Below, one piece after another: positions 48,171-60,532 of a stretch of 64,000 bases of DNA (positions are counted from its first letter, which is position 1; every line of letters begins with the position of its first letter). Location of the stretch: contig CAJJDP010000147.1 in assembly GCA_905182995.1 (NCBI GenBank), positions 2,555-66,554 on the forward strand, read 5' to 3'. The position numbers were made by a program, and so were the translations under genes. Source of the stretch: Paramecium octaurelia (lineage: Eukaryota > Ciliophora > Oligohymenophorea > Peniculida > Parameciidae). Below the pieces are notes generated by a model. It had not been told where the DNA came from. It worked only from the letters and a program-made list of their open reading frames with translations, and made no database searches.

Positions 48171-49559
48171 TCATTTGTTGAATTGATCTATCATTTAAGT
48201 AGTTGAAATAACTTTGAAAAGATTTCCGAATCTCTCCTCAAGATCTACTTTCAAAATATAAACAATTTTCTAAATTCAGATGAAATCACTTACAACTCTG
48301 CATAAGTAACACTCCATTTTTTATTTCCAAATATCAAGTGCACACTAATAGCATGTACCTCCATGTCCACAATTCATAAACACAGCATTCGGCCCTCGCT
48401 CATAACAAACTATACAAACATTGCTAGTCTAACTGATGTCTAATCTCTAGTTTTGGATGGATTCATCTCTAGCAATCTTCGATATTTTTACTAATTACAG
48501 TTATTAATTAAGAATTGCTTCTTTTTTTTTCGACCTAAGACCTTGTTCTATTTGTATTTACTTAATTTATGACACATGATTGTTTATCAAATATTTTGAA
48601 ATCTGATTCTTGAAACACCTAAGTTCCCATGCCTTAACTAGAAAAAGCTCTTTTGTGTCCTTTTGATGATTGCTTGATCACAGGAGAACCATGTATAGAA
48701 TCCCTTACATACTTTTCTCTTCCATTCGGAATACTAAAATAGGCTTTGGAGATCTTCTGCATTACTTACGGCACTCCTGTTCTTGAAGAAAGCACATTCA
48801 AATTTTATAATGTTTAATTGTTTCGTTGAGTATGTGCTGATAACTGTTATTAGGTACTTAATGGTTCGTCATCTTGGAGGATACTGAAAATGTATTCATT
48901 TATTTAAGAATGGAAATAAACTGAATAGAACATTATGATAATGAGTTCAGCTATTATGAAATATTGAAGGATTATGAAATTCTTCGAGTAATTTGGTTTC
49001 TTTGTTAAGTAATCTAAATAGCCTAAAGATGTAAGTCCTATGCTTATGGTTGCAAAAATAGACAATTTGGTTAGCCATATATAAGAAATTACTATTTATA
49101 TGCAATATGATTACTTTTAGATTTTTAAGTCGTCAATTACTCAAATAAATATTAAACTACCATATTGAATGTTATGATTAGGCTACCAATACTAATTATA
49201 ATCGAACTAAACAAGCCAACCCATAAAGGCCATAATACAGCACTCCATTCCCAATTTATGATATTATCCAATTTTAAACTCACAAATATCGAACAAATCA
49301 AAATATATAATCGAAAAATAATTGATGTTTTGTTCAATTTTTATATTGATTCTTGCATTTTATTGTTAAAATACAATGGATAAAGATTGAGTATTACGCT
49401 CAAGGCGAGTAGAGCATTGCTATATAAGTAAAAAGTGTATCCTGATTTTTCTAATATTAAAAATGAAGTAATAAATAAACTGTCTAAGAATGCTGTAAGT
49501 AAGTAAATGTGTATTCTTTTCTTTTTTCTAAATACTATATTATAATTACAATCGAACAT
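48171..49559 (-). CDS. Multi-pass membrane RING-finger E3 ubiquitin ligase (TMEM185-like N-terminus)
   Basis: ATG 49559 to TGA 48171; introns of 23 nt (near 49085), about 28 nt (near 48570) and 24 nt (near 48290) give 437 residues. Six to eight TM helices fill the first 220 residues, including the TMEM185-type block KLDNIINWEWSAVLWPLWVG. After a Ser/Gln-rich cytosolic linker comes a C-terminal RING: CIVCYERGPNAVFMNCGHGG, CYQCALDIW, CYLC. Its CGHGG followed by C-x2-C is typical of ciliate membrane RINGs. It is probably an E3 on an internal membrane. The short frame at 48171-48933 that begins with another ATG is the C-terminal part of this same gene. Confidence 0.8.
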
Positions 49560-49762
49560 GCTAGCTTTTCAACTAAAAGTAATGATAGAAATAATTCAAC
49601 AAATCAATAAATTGGTATGTTTAAAGTATTATAAACATCATTATTTTGTTGACTTAAAATTAGACTTAAAGACTAAGGTTAAGCAATAAAATTGTTGCAA
49701 ATAAGAATTTAATTATTATTGAATTGAACAAATTTCTTGATCTGATTTGATTTCTTAAACAA

Positions 49763-50038
49763 ATGAATAATTTAGTTACTTAATATCTAATAATGTAGGA
49801 GTTTAAATCATTTCATTTTGTGTTTGCATAGTAGAAATGTAAGTATATTAATCTTTATTAATAAATCAAAAAATACATATATTGGTTATTTTATATACAA
49901 TAATATTTATTAAAAACATCAATACTTAGTTATTTGTATTTCCCTGAAGAATTGCAAGCCAATTCGTAATAAATAATTGTATTATCATAATTAACTGACC
50001 TCAATTAGTTTTTAAAATTTCAGACCAAGAAGATTTGA
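49763..50038 (+). CDS. Small hypothetical protein
   Basis: Uninterrupted 91-codon frame in the ciliate code (MNNLVTQYLIMQEFKSF; SYLYFPEELQANSQQIIVL) in an otherwise empty 950 bp interval. The flanks are AT-rich and there is no domain. It could be a real short gene or chance. Confidence 0.3.
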
Positions 50039-50438
50039 ATTCAATATCAAAATACCTTAAAATAATTTATAATAAAGAGTACTTCAATAAACACAAATTC
50101 TACTAAATATAGAATACAAACAAAAAAATGGATAAAAGATACCCTTTGAAAATTAGTTAATATAGAACTGAAAACTTGAATAAAGAGCATTATCATGGGT
50201 TCTATTATTTAATTTCATATTTTTATCGTCTTTATTTTATTAATAATAAAATCTAAATATATAGAAATGTTTTTTACGTGAAAGTTATTTTCAATAATTT
50301 GATGAATCGAACACACTCCTTTATTATTAGGTTAGGTTATCTCATTAGGATTGTTAACAATTGTTATCAAATATAAATGATTGTAAATTGATATATATAA
50401 TTCTGGGCTTACTATTTATCATAATAATTAATATTTAG

Positions 50439-50516
50439 ATGGGGTTTTCATTACTGTCCTTTTTAGTGTTAATTGTTTTATTTATAATACTTTAAAAATT
50501 AATATTATATTTTTGA
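50439..50516 (+). other. Short hydrophobic upstream ORF
   Basis: A 25-codon frame (MGFSLLSFLVLIVLFIIL...) whose TGA at 50514-50516 overlaps the ATG of the next gene at 50516. In a eukaryote this would be an upstream ORF or part of a leader; it may also be an unspliced first exon. Confidence 0.25.
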
Positions 50517-51531
50517 TGATTTCAATAAGTACAAATTAAGAAGGGGAGTTCGTCTTTGATTCGAAGGAGTAGGACTATGTGTTATTGGATCTAAATACAT
50601 TACAAGAACAATTGGAATAAGGGAGAAAAAATGAAATTTTGGATTTGTTACAATAAGTTATGAAATCTAATGAATATTAATCGTCAACAGAAAAGGTTTA
50701 AAGTTAAATTGAATGGGCATTATAGACTGTAAATGAGTACCCTTCAGAATAGTATTATTTATTATAAGAGGATATTAGTTATGAGTTGGAGTAATAGATA
50801 GAGAATTAGAGATACCCTGAAGTGCATTCGGCGAATAAGATGATAGATATGAATATTGGAAAAATAAAGGCAAGAGTTCAATTTATGTCTTAATAGGAGA
50901 GGAAGAATCTGATGAAAGTATTCTTATTTAAAGTATTGAGACAAAAAGCTTGGAAAGAAGCATGCAATAAATATATACTTGCAAATAAAATAAGTTTTAT
51001 AAGGAACAGTTGCAATAGAAATACTAGTTGATGTAGAAGGAGATCATTGATAGAAAGAGGAGTGAAATATAGTAATAAAGACAAAAGCATTTCTAGATAA
51101 TGCAAAGGACAAAAGGGAAGTTGGGCTAAATGTAAATTGTTATACTATTAAGATTGCAAATAAAGGTCGAGGAGAATAAGCAATTGAAGGAGTCAATCCA
51201 ATTTGGGTTGTATCAGACGATGACTGAGTTGAGATCGGATAATGTCAAGGCCTACAGAAGAGTGAAGGTGATGGAACAGTAGCAATAGGAAAAGTTGTAA
51301 TTGTTTTGGTAAACCAAACAAATAATAGCGAAAACGAATTACAAAAGAAAGGTTGAGGATGCTTACTTATTAAATATGCAAGCGTAGGAAAGACTGCAGC
51401 AATTGGAACAATAGGAAACGCAATTAATGCATAGATTGCGTTAGACAGAACAATAATATTAGATGAGTTCTATAAAGTTGGAGAAAATGAAGTCGAAATC
51501 ATACAAGGATCTGGGGAATATGTGGAGCTGA
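50516..51531 (+). CDS. Coiled-coil protein, about 325-330 residues
   Basis: ATG 50516 to TGA 51531 with a 23 nt intron (near 50918, acceptor ending GAG) and a possible in-phase 21 nt intron near 51130. Acidic N-terminal region, then a long Gln/Lys/Arg coiled coil (QLQQKYQLMQKEIIDRKRSE; AQERLQQLEQQETQLMHRL). No other domain. It converges on nothing; eL34 lies 91 bp downstream on the same strand. Confidence 0.6.
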
Positions 51532-51621
51532 GTGATTTTTAGTTTGTATTTATTTATTTGAAAAGTTGATTCGGTATGTTTATATGGAAATTAAAAAATT
51601 TAAAATAAAGATTTTTAATAA

Positions 51622-51970
51622 ATGGGCGTGAGAGTGACTTACAGAAGAAGAACAAGCTACAATACAAGATCAAATAAGATCAGAAAAGTGAAGACCCCAG
51701 GTAAAGAGTGAATTAATTGAAGGTGGCAACGTTGTTGTTTAATATCCAAATAAGAAGACATCTGCATCCACATGTGCAGATTCTAATTTGAGTGTTGTTT
51801 TAAATGGATTAAAGAGAATCAGACCCACAAAACTAAAGCAACTCGCAAGAAGATAGAGGACAGTTTCAAGACCATATGGTGGAGTATTGAGTGCTGGAGC
51901 TCTTAAAAATAGAATCATCAGAGCATTTTTGGTAGAGGAAGTTAAAATCGTAAAGTAAATTAAGAAATGA
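51622..51970 (+). CDS. RPL34: 60S ribosomal protein eL34
   Basis: 108 residues after one 22 nt intron near 51693. Matches eL34 across its length: [24 protein letters not shown], then [23 protein letters not shown] (quoted in parts: [20 protein letters not shown]) and a basic C-terminus VKIVKQIKK. The zinc-finger-like Cys pair of many eL34 proteins is not seen. Converges on the guanylyl cyclase gene with 33 bp between stops. Confidence 0.95.
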
Positions 51971-52003
51971 TACATTTATACAACAATGAAAAAATAATAA
52001 CAA

Positions 52004-55000
52004 TCAATGTTCTGAATGCAACGGTTCGATCTAATGATCAATGATCTAATCAGAGGGGTATTGATCTTCAATCAAACTTTCTATGATGAAGCCTTCAATA
52101 CTTCTATTGATTGAAGACAAGGTGACTTTTGTGTGGAAAGTGAAAGAGTACTTGTCTTCGTAATCCTGCTATAACAATTTTTTTGTTGCAGCACTCACAT
52201 GCACTTGGCCTTTTTTCCCATTCGATTCCATTTTGTTGGCAATGAGGACATCTGGACCATAAATGTCATATCTCACAATGTCAGTCCCCATCACTCCTCC
52301 AAAAACACAGCCTGTGTGAATGCCTATCCTCATATCCAACCCATCAAAATCTATTTATTTCCTAACTATTTCAATTATTCTAATCATTTCAAATGCCAAA
52401 TCCACAATGTTCTTGGCCTCTTCAGTAGGATTCCTATCGTTGAAATCTATCATTCCAATGGCAACATAGCAATCCCCTATGGTATACAGTTTGTAAACAT
52501 TTAATTCATAACACTTCCTATCGAATTCAACAAATAGATTTTTCAGCATCAATAACACCTACTCAGCAGTCACTTTACTAGAGTATTCAGTGAATCCAGC
52601 GATGTCAGCGAATAATATGGTGACATCTTCAATTTTGTCACTCAAACATCTAGCTCTAGTATTGTCATCAAAGAATGTTTATAAAATCTAAATTTATCAA
52701 ATACTTACATGTCTTGGAAGCAAATATTATAACAGTTGCGATTCTTTGGCTTGTTGACTCTAAAATATATTTTTTTAATTAAAACAAGCCACTTGCTGTT
52801 CTTCCAAAAAGTAGGAGTAATTGATATTGTAGATTACTGCAGCAAAGACGAAAAATAGAGAAATCCTGTATTCATCAACAAAGATTAAAATGAGTGCTTC
52901 AAATATGAAACTAAGTATGCAAAATAATATTTTAATCCAAAAGTGGAGTAATTGAATATTACTAAAGAAAGATTGTATAAAAATCATCTCAATAATATGT
53001 AAGTAACTTAAGAAGCTATTCACATCAAAGATAATAAAGAGTCCTCCAATAATTAGTTAAAAACTCAATTCCAAATAGATTAGCATTATCCAATAAGATA
53101 TAACCTTCTTCCTATATATCATCAGAGATATTAAATTTAGGGCACATCCTATCCACTATAGTATAATCAAGGGGACTGATATCACATGATAATCCCCAAT
53201 CAAGCAAAACTATTTGATCAAATAATACAAGGAATATATTTGTATTATTTTATTAGTAAGAGTCTACGATTGCTGATATATATAATCATGATACTCTAAA
53301 TAATTGTTCTGATTTTAATAATAGGATTTTTGGAGTAATTCCTTAAAAGAACTCTCCAAAATAGTGGTTTCTTCAACTCCAGTTTCATTTTTCAATAAAA
53401 TTACATTCTAAAACAATGATTATAATAATAATTACAAGTAGTTGATCGTAATCAATATAATGATCTACTTCTGGTTGATACTTTTCAAAGTGTAATTTAC
53501 GTTACATCATATTCTCTAGGTTTTGCAATTGGCCTGTTTTAGAGGCATTTTGAATCAAGCTAATTTTATCTTCATTTTCATTTTCCACAATATTTAAATT
53601 GGTGACTTGATTTAAATTACAATTTGAGAGTTACTTTTGTAATCCTTTAACATTGATTTGTTCATCTGTTAATGATTGTGAATTCTGCCATAATTGTGAT
53701 TATTATTGCTATTATTATTAGAAATTCCATGATAATTAAAATTACAAAATAGGTCTTGAACGTTACGTTAAGTGATCCTATAGAGCAACAGTTCTTTTTT
53801 TCAGACCATTTCTTTAAAAGGATTAACTTTTCACTCTGTTTGTGATATTAATTGTATTTTATTTGCTAGAATTATTACTGACATCACCTTTTGAAATACT
53901 ATTCTTGATATTTAGTTTTTAGAGATACACATATGTCGGTCTCAAACCCAAACCCTTCATCTCGACATATCGGACCTCAAACTCTATCTTATCATTATTT
54001 AACTATTCGAAGGCCTTCTCTGATAAAGTAATTTTATCTTCTTATCCAGTTGAACACACTCTACTTGTGGTATTGATAGTGTCTCCAATCAACGAAAATT
54101 AAGGCTTATGAAATCCAATTACTCCAGATATTGCTCTTCCATAATGTATCCCGATTTTACCGACCAATGGCTGACTATTAATACCCCATCTAATGGTTAT
54201 AGAATAAACTTACAGTTTGGATCTAATATAAATCATCATCATTTCAGCCAGATTCAAGGCTCTTTGAACTGGTTGAATTTCAGACAAGTAGACCAACTCT
54301 TGTTCGCATGCCTTGAGACCGGCTGAAGCCATGTAGGTCTTACCCACAGTTTCTATTTTCTAAACTCCGCAAAATTCGCAATATTTGTCGAAGGTTCTGA
54401 ATAAATCATCTAAGAATTGTACGATGTTCTCCTATTCTTCCATTATTACTTGATCAAAATTGCATATGTCACAAAAAACAATGGCCACCTCCCCTTGATT
54501 CTAATGGATATTGTACTCATCAGCTATAACATATGTTAATGACGAAGTCTTACTCTCATTCAGACGATGTCTAATAAACTTGGGCAGGAGTATGCCCAAG
54601 ATATCGTGAATTTTGTTGTTCTCTTCAATAAAGTTGATCTAATTGGTGGCTTGATCTTCCTCCAACAAAATGAACTGAAATAATGAAACACTTCTTACAT
54701 AACTCTTAATGACGTACTGCTGGACAGAGAACAACAGGATCAGGACAATCTTAATGATTATGAAGTAGGGAGCTATCTCTATTTTAACAATTAATCTAAT
54801 TGTATATCTGTAATAGCTACATTATGAAATAGGCAATCAATACGACCACAGTGGGGATCAGGTATAATCGATTGTCATAAATGGGGTGCAATTTGCTTGA
54901 TAATTAGAAGGTCACCAGCAATTCAGTAAAAGGATGATATATGGAATTCATATTGGTGATCGATAAGCCCATTATTGTTATGAGAGTGGCAGCTCCACAA

Positions 55001-58000
55001 ATCATAAACTTGAGGACTTCCAAGTATTGCAATTGTCTAGAGTTTAATTTATATATCAATTAGAACCAAAACAACAACACTTAAATGATGAGGTAAACGA
55101 TGTAAATTATGAGGAAATAATAAGTGTCACCTGATTGAGAGTAAATTATTATTAGCATCTAGCAATGAAAACAAATTAATTGTAAGCCTTAAATAGTTGA
55201 TTTCTTTCTCCATTTCATAATCGATTAGGCCTTCTAAAACACCTGCGATTGCCATGTTCCCAACGACTATGGCAAGGTCTTCCTATTTAGTAATACTATG
55301 ATACGAATGGAACATACTCATACATTTTTAAATGTTCAGATCGACTTGTTCGAAATTTTCAAATACCCTATTGATTTCCCTTTGTAATAATAGAAGGAAG
55401 TGATGTCTATAGTAGCTTTCACTTTTGTAGAGATTGAACTAGTTGTAGATTCTCTAAAACCTCCCGTCCATGTCAGGCACCTATAACATAGCGAAGTACT
55501 ACAACCATGACTCAGAGATTTGCAACATGAATATGGTTAATAGGATTTCAAAGAGATTTGTTATTTCAAATGTGAATTAGGAGTTGGGAGCCATGATTGT
55601 AAAGTGAATCAAAATGTAAAAGGAAAAGCATAAAACATATGCGATACTCGACATCACAATTAGTCCCATATTGATCATCGTATTAATGGCATCATTTACA
55701 GTAATTGATACAAATGTGTACACTATTACTACATCGACAGTCTGGAGTTTCTATTGATAGGAAAATATCAATTAAGTCAAGAGTCCTTGGAGGATGGCTA
55801 ATAATAGATATAAAGCATCTACATTTGATTCCAAAGTAGAAGTAATAGCGTTATTTCTTTGACATGTTTATGTAACTCTCTATAACCCTCAATTGGTGGA
55901 CATCTGTTTTGTGATTCTTGTAAATTGTAATGAACTCAATTGTTGCTAAAATGTAGATGACCAAAGTGTAGAAGAAAGAGTAAAATATGAATTCCAGAAT
56001 GATATTGAATGGTTGATTAAATTGGATAACATTCACTATATAAAATGTTACAGCAAAACAAGAGAAGAACAAAGTTCTTTCAAAAGCAACTCTAATCTAA
56101 TATTTCGATAGCACATTCAACAAGGGCACATAATAGAACAGAAATTCATTCAATTCATTAAATCCTGACAGTATCGCATCTGAATTGTGGAATATTAATA
56201 ATTCATTAAATAAACCTTAAATGTTAATATTATAATATTTACATCCTTCGTAGACTAGTCTCACTTTCAATGATTGTATCATTTTTTTAAAGAAGGTCTA
56301 CTTGTTAACGTTATCATATTTGAATTGCTAGAAGTAACTAAACTCTTATAACAAGGCAACTTAAAGATGATATCCCTAGTAACTCTTCAGCAAGCCTTGA
56401 TTCTCAAATATCAGATTCAGAGTCATATTAGGACCATCAAAGCACTGTTAAAGATGTTCTAATGACGAGGGATTAGCATCATATAGAAGTGTTACCTTAG
56501 AGAAACTAAGTAGAAGTTTAAGGTGATTGATCATATAACTATTATTCTCAATAATCTTGAAGGCCTAGCTGCTCAGAATCACAACAATAGAAGAAGTATT
56601 ATGAAAATCTTCGGAGGTTTTCTTATTTGAGAGCATTGAAGGATTAACATTCGATAATTGCTTGAGAGAATGCATCTATGAACCAAACATAGGTTACTAC
56701 TCTTAAAAGATCTATGAAAACTATTGTAAGGATTTCTTAAAATAAGCTCTAAGGTCTTCCTCATTGTCTTACTCAAACACGAATTTATTATGATGTTGTA
56801 TATCAGTTTAAGAAAGTATCGAATTAGCAAATGCAAAGTATTATTCAGTATATAACAATAATTGTTATTAAGATTTTTCAACATTCTTGATAAAGTCAGA
56901 GGCTTATGGTTTTAAATTATATTTGAATCCCAAAACGATATTGAGTTATAATGAATCTAATGAATTATAAATGATGTCCTCTGTCTCAAGTGTGTTTTAC
57001 TGGGTTGATGCCTATTAACTAACATAGGCCTCGGCATCTTAATGATTGAGTAAGCAATAGAAGTAATGGATTTAGTGTATTTATTCATTGTCATGATTTG
57101 GTATAATAGGGAGTGATGATCTTAATCCAGTCTTCAAATCATCAATCATTTCTGGCACTTTATTGTTGGATTCCCTGATGAATAAGATGTAAGGAGCATT
57201 CAGTAGTTTTTCGTATTCAGGGTCCAATTCAAATAACATGTATAATCTCTGATGATGACGATGCATCTACATATCAATCAACTTGAAAGAATACAATTAC
57301 AGATTCTATTTAATTATGTACGAGAGTGTGTTTCTAAATTAAATTAATTAATTACTAAACTTTGTTTACACAAACTAATTCAACCCCAAAGGATTTTGCA
57401 ATTTAAATTTACTTCTCGTCTAAAATATTAACGTGAGTATTCTTAAGCTTTTCCTCCCCTGTCACTGTGGATATTAACTTTGTATAAGAAACTTGATTCA
57501 AACTTAGTTGAAGCAACGCCAGATTTTCATTGTTGGTGTTGATGGATTTAATCATCTCATTTAAATTTATTGACTTTCTATCTATTCTACTATCCTTCAT
57601 AGCAATTTATCTAAGACTCCTGATATGAATGGATTGGTGAATTCTATTTGTTGATTTTGGTTGGAATTCGCTTCTCTCAGAGGCATTCAGTGGTTGAACC
57701 ACAATATTCACATCCTATTGAGTTAGGTTAGTAAAATTGCTGATTAATCTAAATTCAATGGATTGAGGCATATTTGCTCCGATGTCATCCTCGTCTTCAC
57801 CTACACTGATTATTTCATCCTCCTAATATTTCCCAGCATTATAAGTATTATTTTGTATATTCTTGGAGAGCTATATTTCTGGCTTTGAGTCCTCCTTTGA
57901 GTAAGCAGTCTTAAATAGATTTTGACTATTGACGGATGAAGCCACCTCCAAAGCTTAAAGCATCAATTCCGACTCTTTACAGTAGCAGATTTGATTCTTG

Positions 58001-59695
58001 TATACGAGATTTTTGATCTCAAAACTACCATCAAGAAGACTATCCAAATTCATGGATATTCTCTTTATATTGTAATATTGCTCTGGATGAAAGTCCTTTA
58101 TTTATTTGATATCCAAGTGGTTGATTTTCTGGATCATTTATTATTGATAGAGAGCGGCAATGGAATAATAGAAGGCGAAACTGTTGGGAAGGAGAAATGT
58201 TAAATGCATAAGACTTTCAATAATTAGTTGCATCAGATCCAGATTATAATTCACGTTGTCGATCTGGGAGATTATGATGTACATTATCTAAATTCTTAAA
58301 CTATAATTCTTACAATTAGGAGTGCAAATTAGATAAATACAAGAGTGAGCAATAGATCTTAAGGGTAGTTGGGCACTTAAGGTTTGATTTGAAAGTGCCT
58401 ATAACAGCGACACTTTAACCCAACCTTAACTACCACTCCAATTACCCATGGTGTATTGAGCAATTTCTCTTATGCGAATATGAAATTATCGTCTTGCACT
58501 ATGTAGGATTATGGGTCTTTTTTTAATTACAAGTACCCCTACATACTGTTTGAGGTTTCAGTTAAATGTATCGTTCCAGTAAAGGACTTTTTGAATAGAA
58601 CTAAATTATGTGAATCAACTAGCAATCAAAAGTAAGAATTACATTTGTTTAAAATTAATGGCTTTCTTATAGTCTTGTCTGAGTAGCCGCAGAGTTGGTT
58701 TTAGACAGTATAAATTTCGTCATTGCAATATAAAACGAGGATGTCGCAAGAGGCAATTTGATTTCTTTCTACAATAATTACGTCTCCAATTTGGATTTCT
58801 GAAGAGTTGATTGATTTGATCAGATCCATTTTGTCAGTGTTTTTGGCACCTTTGTTTTCTTGGGGTCTTTTGATTTTTGAATTGATTTTGCCGAACATGC
58901 TTGGCATTTATTGCATAAAATTGCTGATTGCTGGGTCCTATACCAATTTGATTTTGGATTGGTTTTTTATTTGCATATCTTGAAGGATCAGGGGACTCAT
59001 TGCTGAGAATCTGGAGCCTATCTTTTCGAGGCGATCTATGTGTTGATTTGATGGACTCTTGGCTCTGCCTTGATTCAATGATAATCGAGAAAGTTGTGAT
59101 TGCACTAAATAAGAACAAGTACGATACATCCTGATGATCTACTCCTTTGGCTTGGTTGGCGTTGCAAATTGTCACAATTTTTAAAAGAGATTTTTCGATC
59201 TCTTTCTTTTACATCATCTATTTTATGTTTTGTGGCTGCCTTCTACTTGATTCTTTTTAATATTTCTTTATTGCTAATACATTCGTCCCATTATTTCAGT
59301 ATTTTATTTTCTTGATTGTTTAATTTTTTGTCTAACCCATTAATTTTGAATTTATTATACAGCTCTACACCGACATGGGCAAGCAGTTAAAATGAGAAAA
59401 TGAAATAAAATTCATATTGCGGATAATCTCTACAATATCATAATTCTAATTACATAGACCATATGGATGCCAACAAAATCAAAGACAGAATACTTAAACC
59501 GTAATACAATATGTTGTTCCTAACAACTCGAAGGGGTGCAAATATTAAAATCGATATAATCGATGAGCTCCTATCAATGCGATTGCAGTAGGTGGAATAA
59601 CCATCGAGTTTTATAACTTCGCCATTCTTGAAATGGAGCTATAAATTGTAAATCAATTATTTGCACTTGATATGTATGCCTTTTGAATTCATCAT
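52004..59695 (-). CDS. Guanylyl cyclase with N-terminal P4-ATPase-like domain
   Basis: A 7.7 kb gene with many 22-29 nt introns, ATG 59695 to TGA 52004, about 2,400 residues. The N-terminal half follows P4-ATPase topology: TM1-2 (ISILIFAPLRVVRNN...), an A domain near 58700-58910 (QIGDVIIVERNQIASCDILV), TM3-4 (LPNSFAFYYSIA) and a long N/P-like region. The P-type phosphorylation motif DKTGT is not found; the equivalent place (near 58050) reads NLDSLLDGS. The C-terminal half has two six-TM blocks, each with a class III cyclase domain: C1 near 53920-54470 (QKIETVGKTYMASAG; SLIGDTINTTSRV) and C2 near 52050-52680 (ILFADIAGFTEYSS; TIGDCYVAIGM). This is the ciliate/apicomplexan guanylyl cyclase architecture. 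One junction near 59180 needs an unusually long intron or hides a frame break. Confidence 0.85.
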
Positions 59696-59799
59696 AATAA
59701 TGCAGTAAGTTCTTCATCTGATAAATAAATAATAATTCCTATCAAATTTTTATCAATTTAGAAATAAGATGTTTGAATAAAAACTTGTATTATAAAATC

Positions 59800-60039
59800 T
59801 CAAACCCACAATACATCTTACCAATTAAAGTGGTCAAATGCTCGATCTCCAAACGCCTGCTCCCCGTGCAATTGATTTCCCACTCCCCTTTCAACTTCCT
59901 CCCTAATCCTTAACGCCCCTTCCGACTTGCATTCCCTTAAGATTGCCATACCAACAGCCGCAGCTTGACAAAAATAAATAAGTAGATATTTGAGAGCCCA
60001 AATTTAGAATGGCTAATGGGCGAAAGTTAATTTAATCAT
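59800..60039 (-). CDS. Small hypothetical protein with GC-rich codons
   Basis: Frame of 79 codons from ATG 60039 to TGA 59800. Hydrophobic start (QIWALKYLLIYFCQAAAVGM), then a charged segment (REEVERGVGNQLHGEQAFGD). The GC content (about 55% over 59850-59950) and Gly/Ala/Arg-rich composition are unlike all neighbours. It lies 105 bp upstream of the cyclase start, same strand. It could be a fragment of a longer gene; origin unknown. Confidence 0.4.
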
Positions 60040-60195
60040 TAATATGGGTTTCAGTAAGATATTTTTATTTATTATCAAGATATCTTAATTGTTTTTTTGT
60101 AATTAAAATTTTTAATATATGAGTAAAAACTAGTACTTTAAAAAAATTATATTAAATAGATTTTTAAGACTAAAACGACGAAATTCTTTAATGAA

Positions 60196-60532
60196 ATGGT
60201 TCAAGAGCACCCACATCATAGGTGATATTATTAAATTTGATTTATTCTCGAGTTAAGTAGAATTGAATTAGAGCCTTACTAATTTTATTTGAGTAATAAT
60301 TTGAATTGCGTTAATATTGAAGAAGGAATAGCATCATTTGTACTTTAATTTCAAAAGTTGGATGAAATATAGTCATCATAGTTCAATGATTGTGTGAGAG
60401 AATGCACAGTTTAATTTATCTGCTTAAATTAAAAAAAAAAGAATAAATAGAGAACATAATTACAAGAATCTTAATAATTGAAATTGCAAAGAATGGTGAT
60501 AGTATAATAATAATTGATAATTAATATAATTT
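60196..60532 (+). CDS. Doubtful small gene, one CX3C motif
   Basis: A frame starting at ATG 60196 continues, if a 36 nt intron near 60220 is removed, through YLSNNLNCVNIEEGIASFVL and FNDCVRECTVQF. The C-x3-C resembles half of a small Tim chaperone, but the twin motif is missing and the C-terminus would overlap the next gene. Weak. Confidence 0.2.

Noticed and set aside
48171-48933. Separate RING gene starting at ATG 48933
   Set aside because: The upstream TM frame continues in frame into it once a 23 nt intron is removed, so it is one gene.
58834-59175. Minus-strand frames in the cyclase N-terminus read as separate small proteins
   Set aside because: Two of the three are alternative frames of the same cyclase exon; only the frame that continues into the A domain is real.
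60320-60440. Small Tim (CX3C) chaperone gene
   Set aside because: Only one CX3C motif is present and the twin motif and helix spacing are absent.
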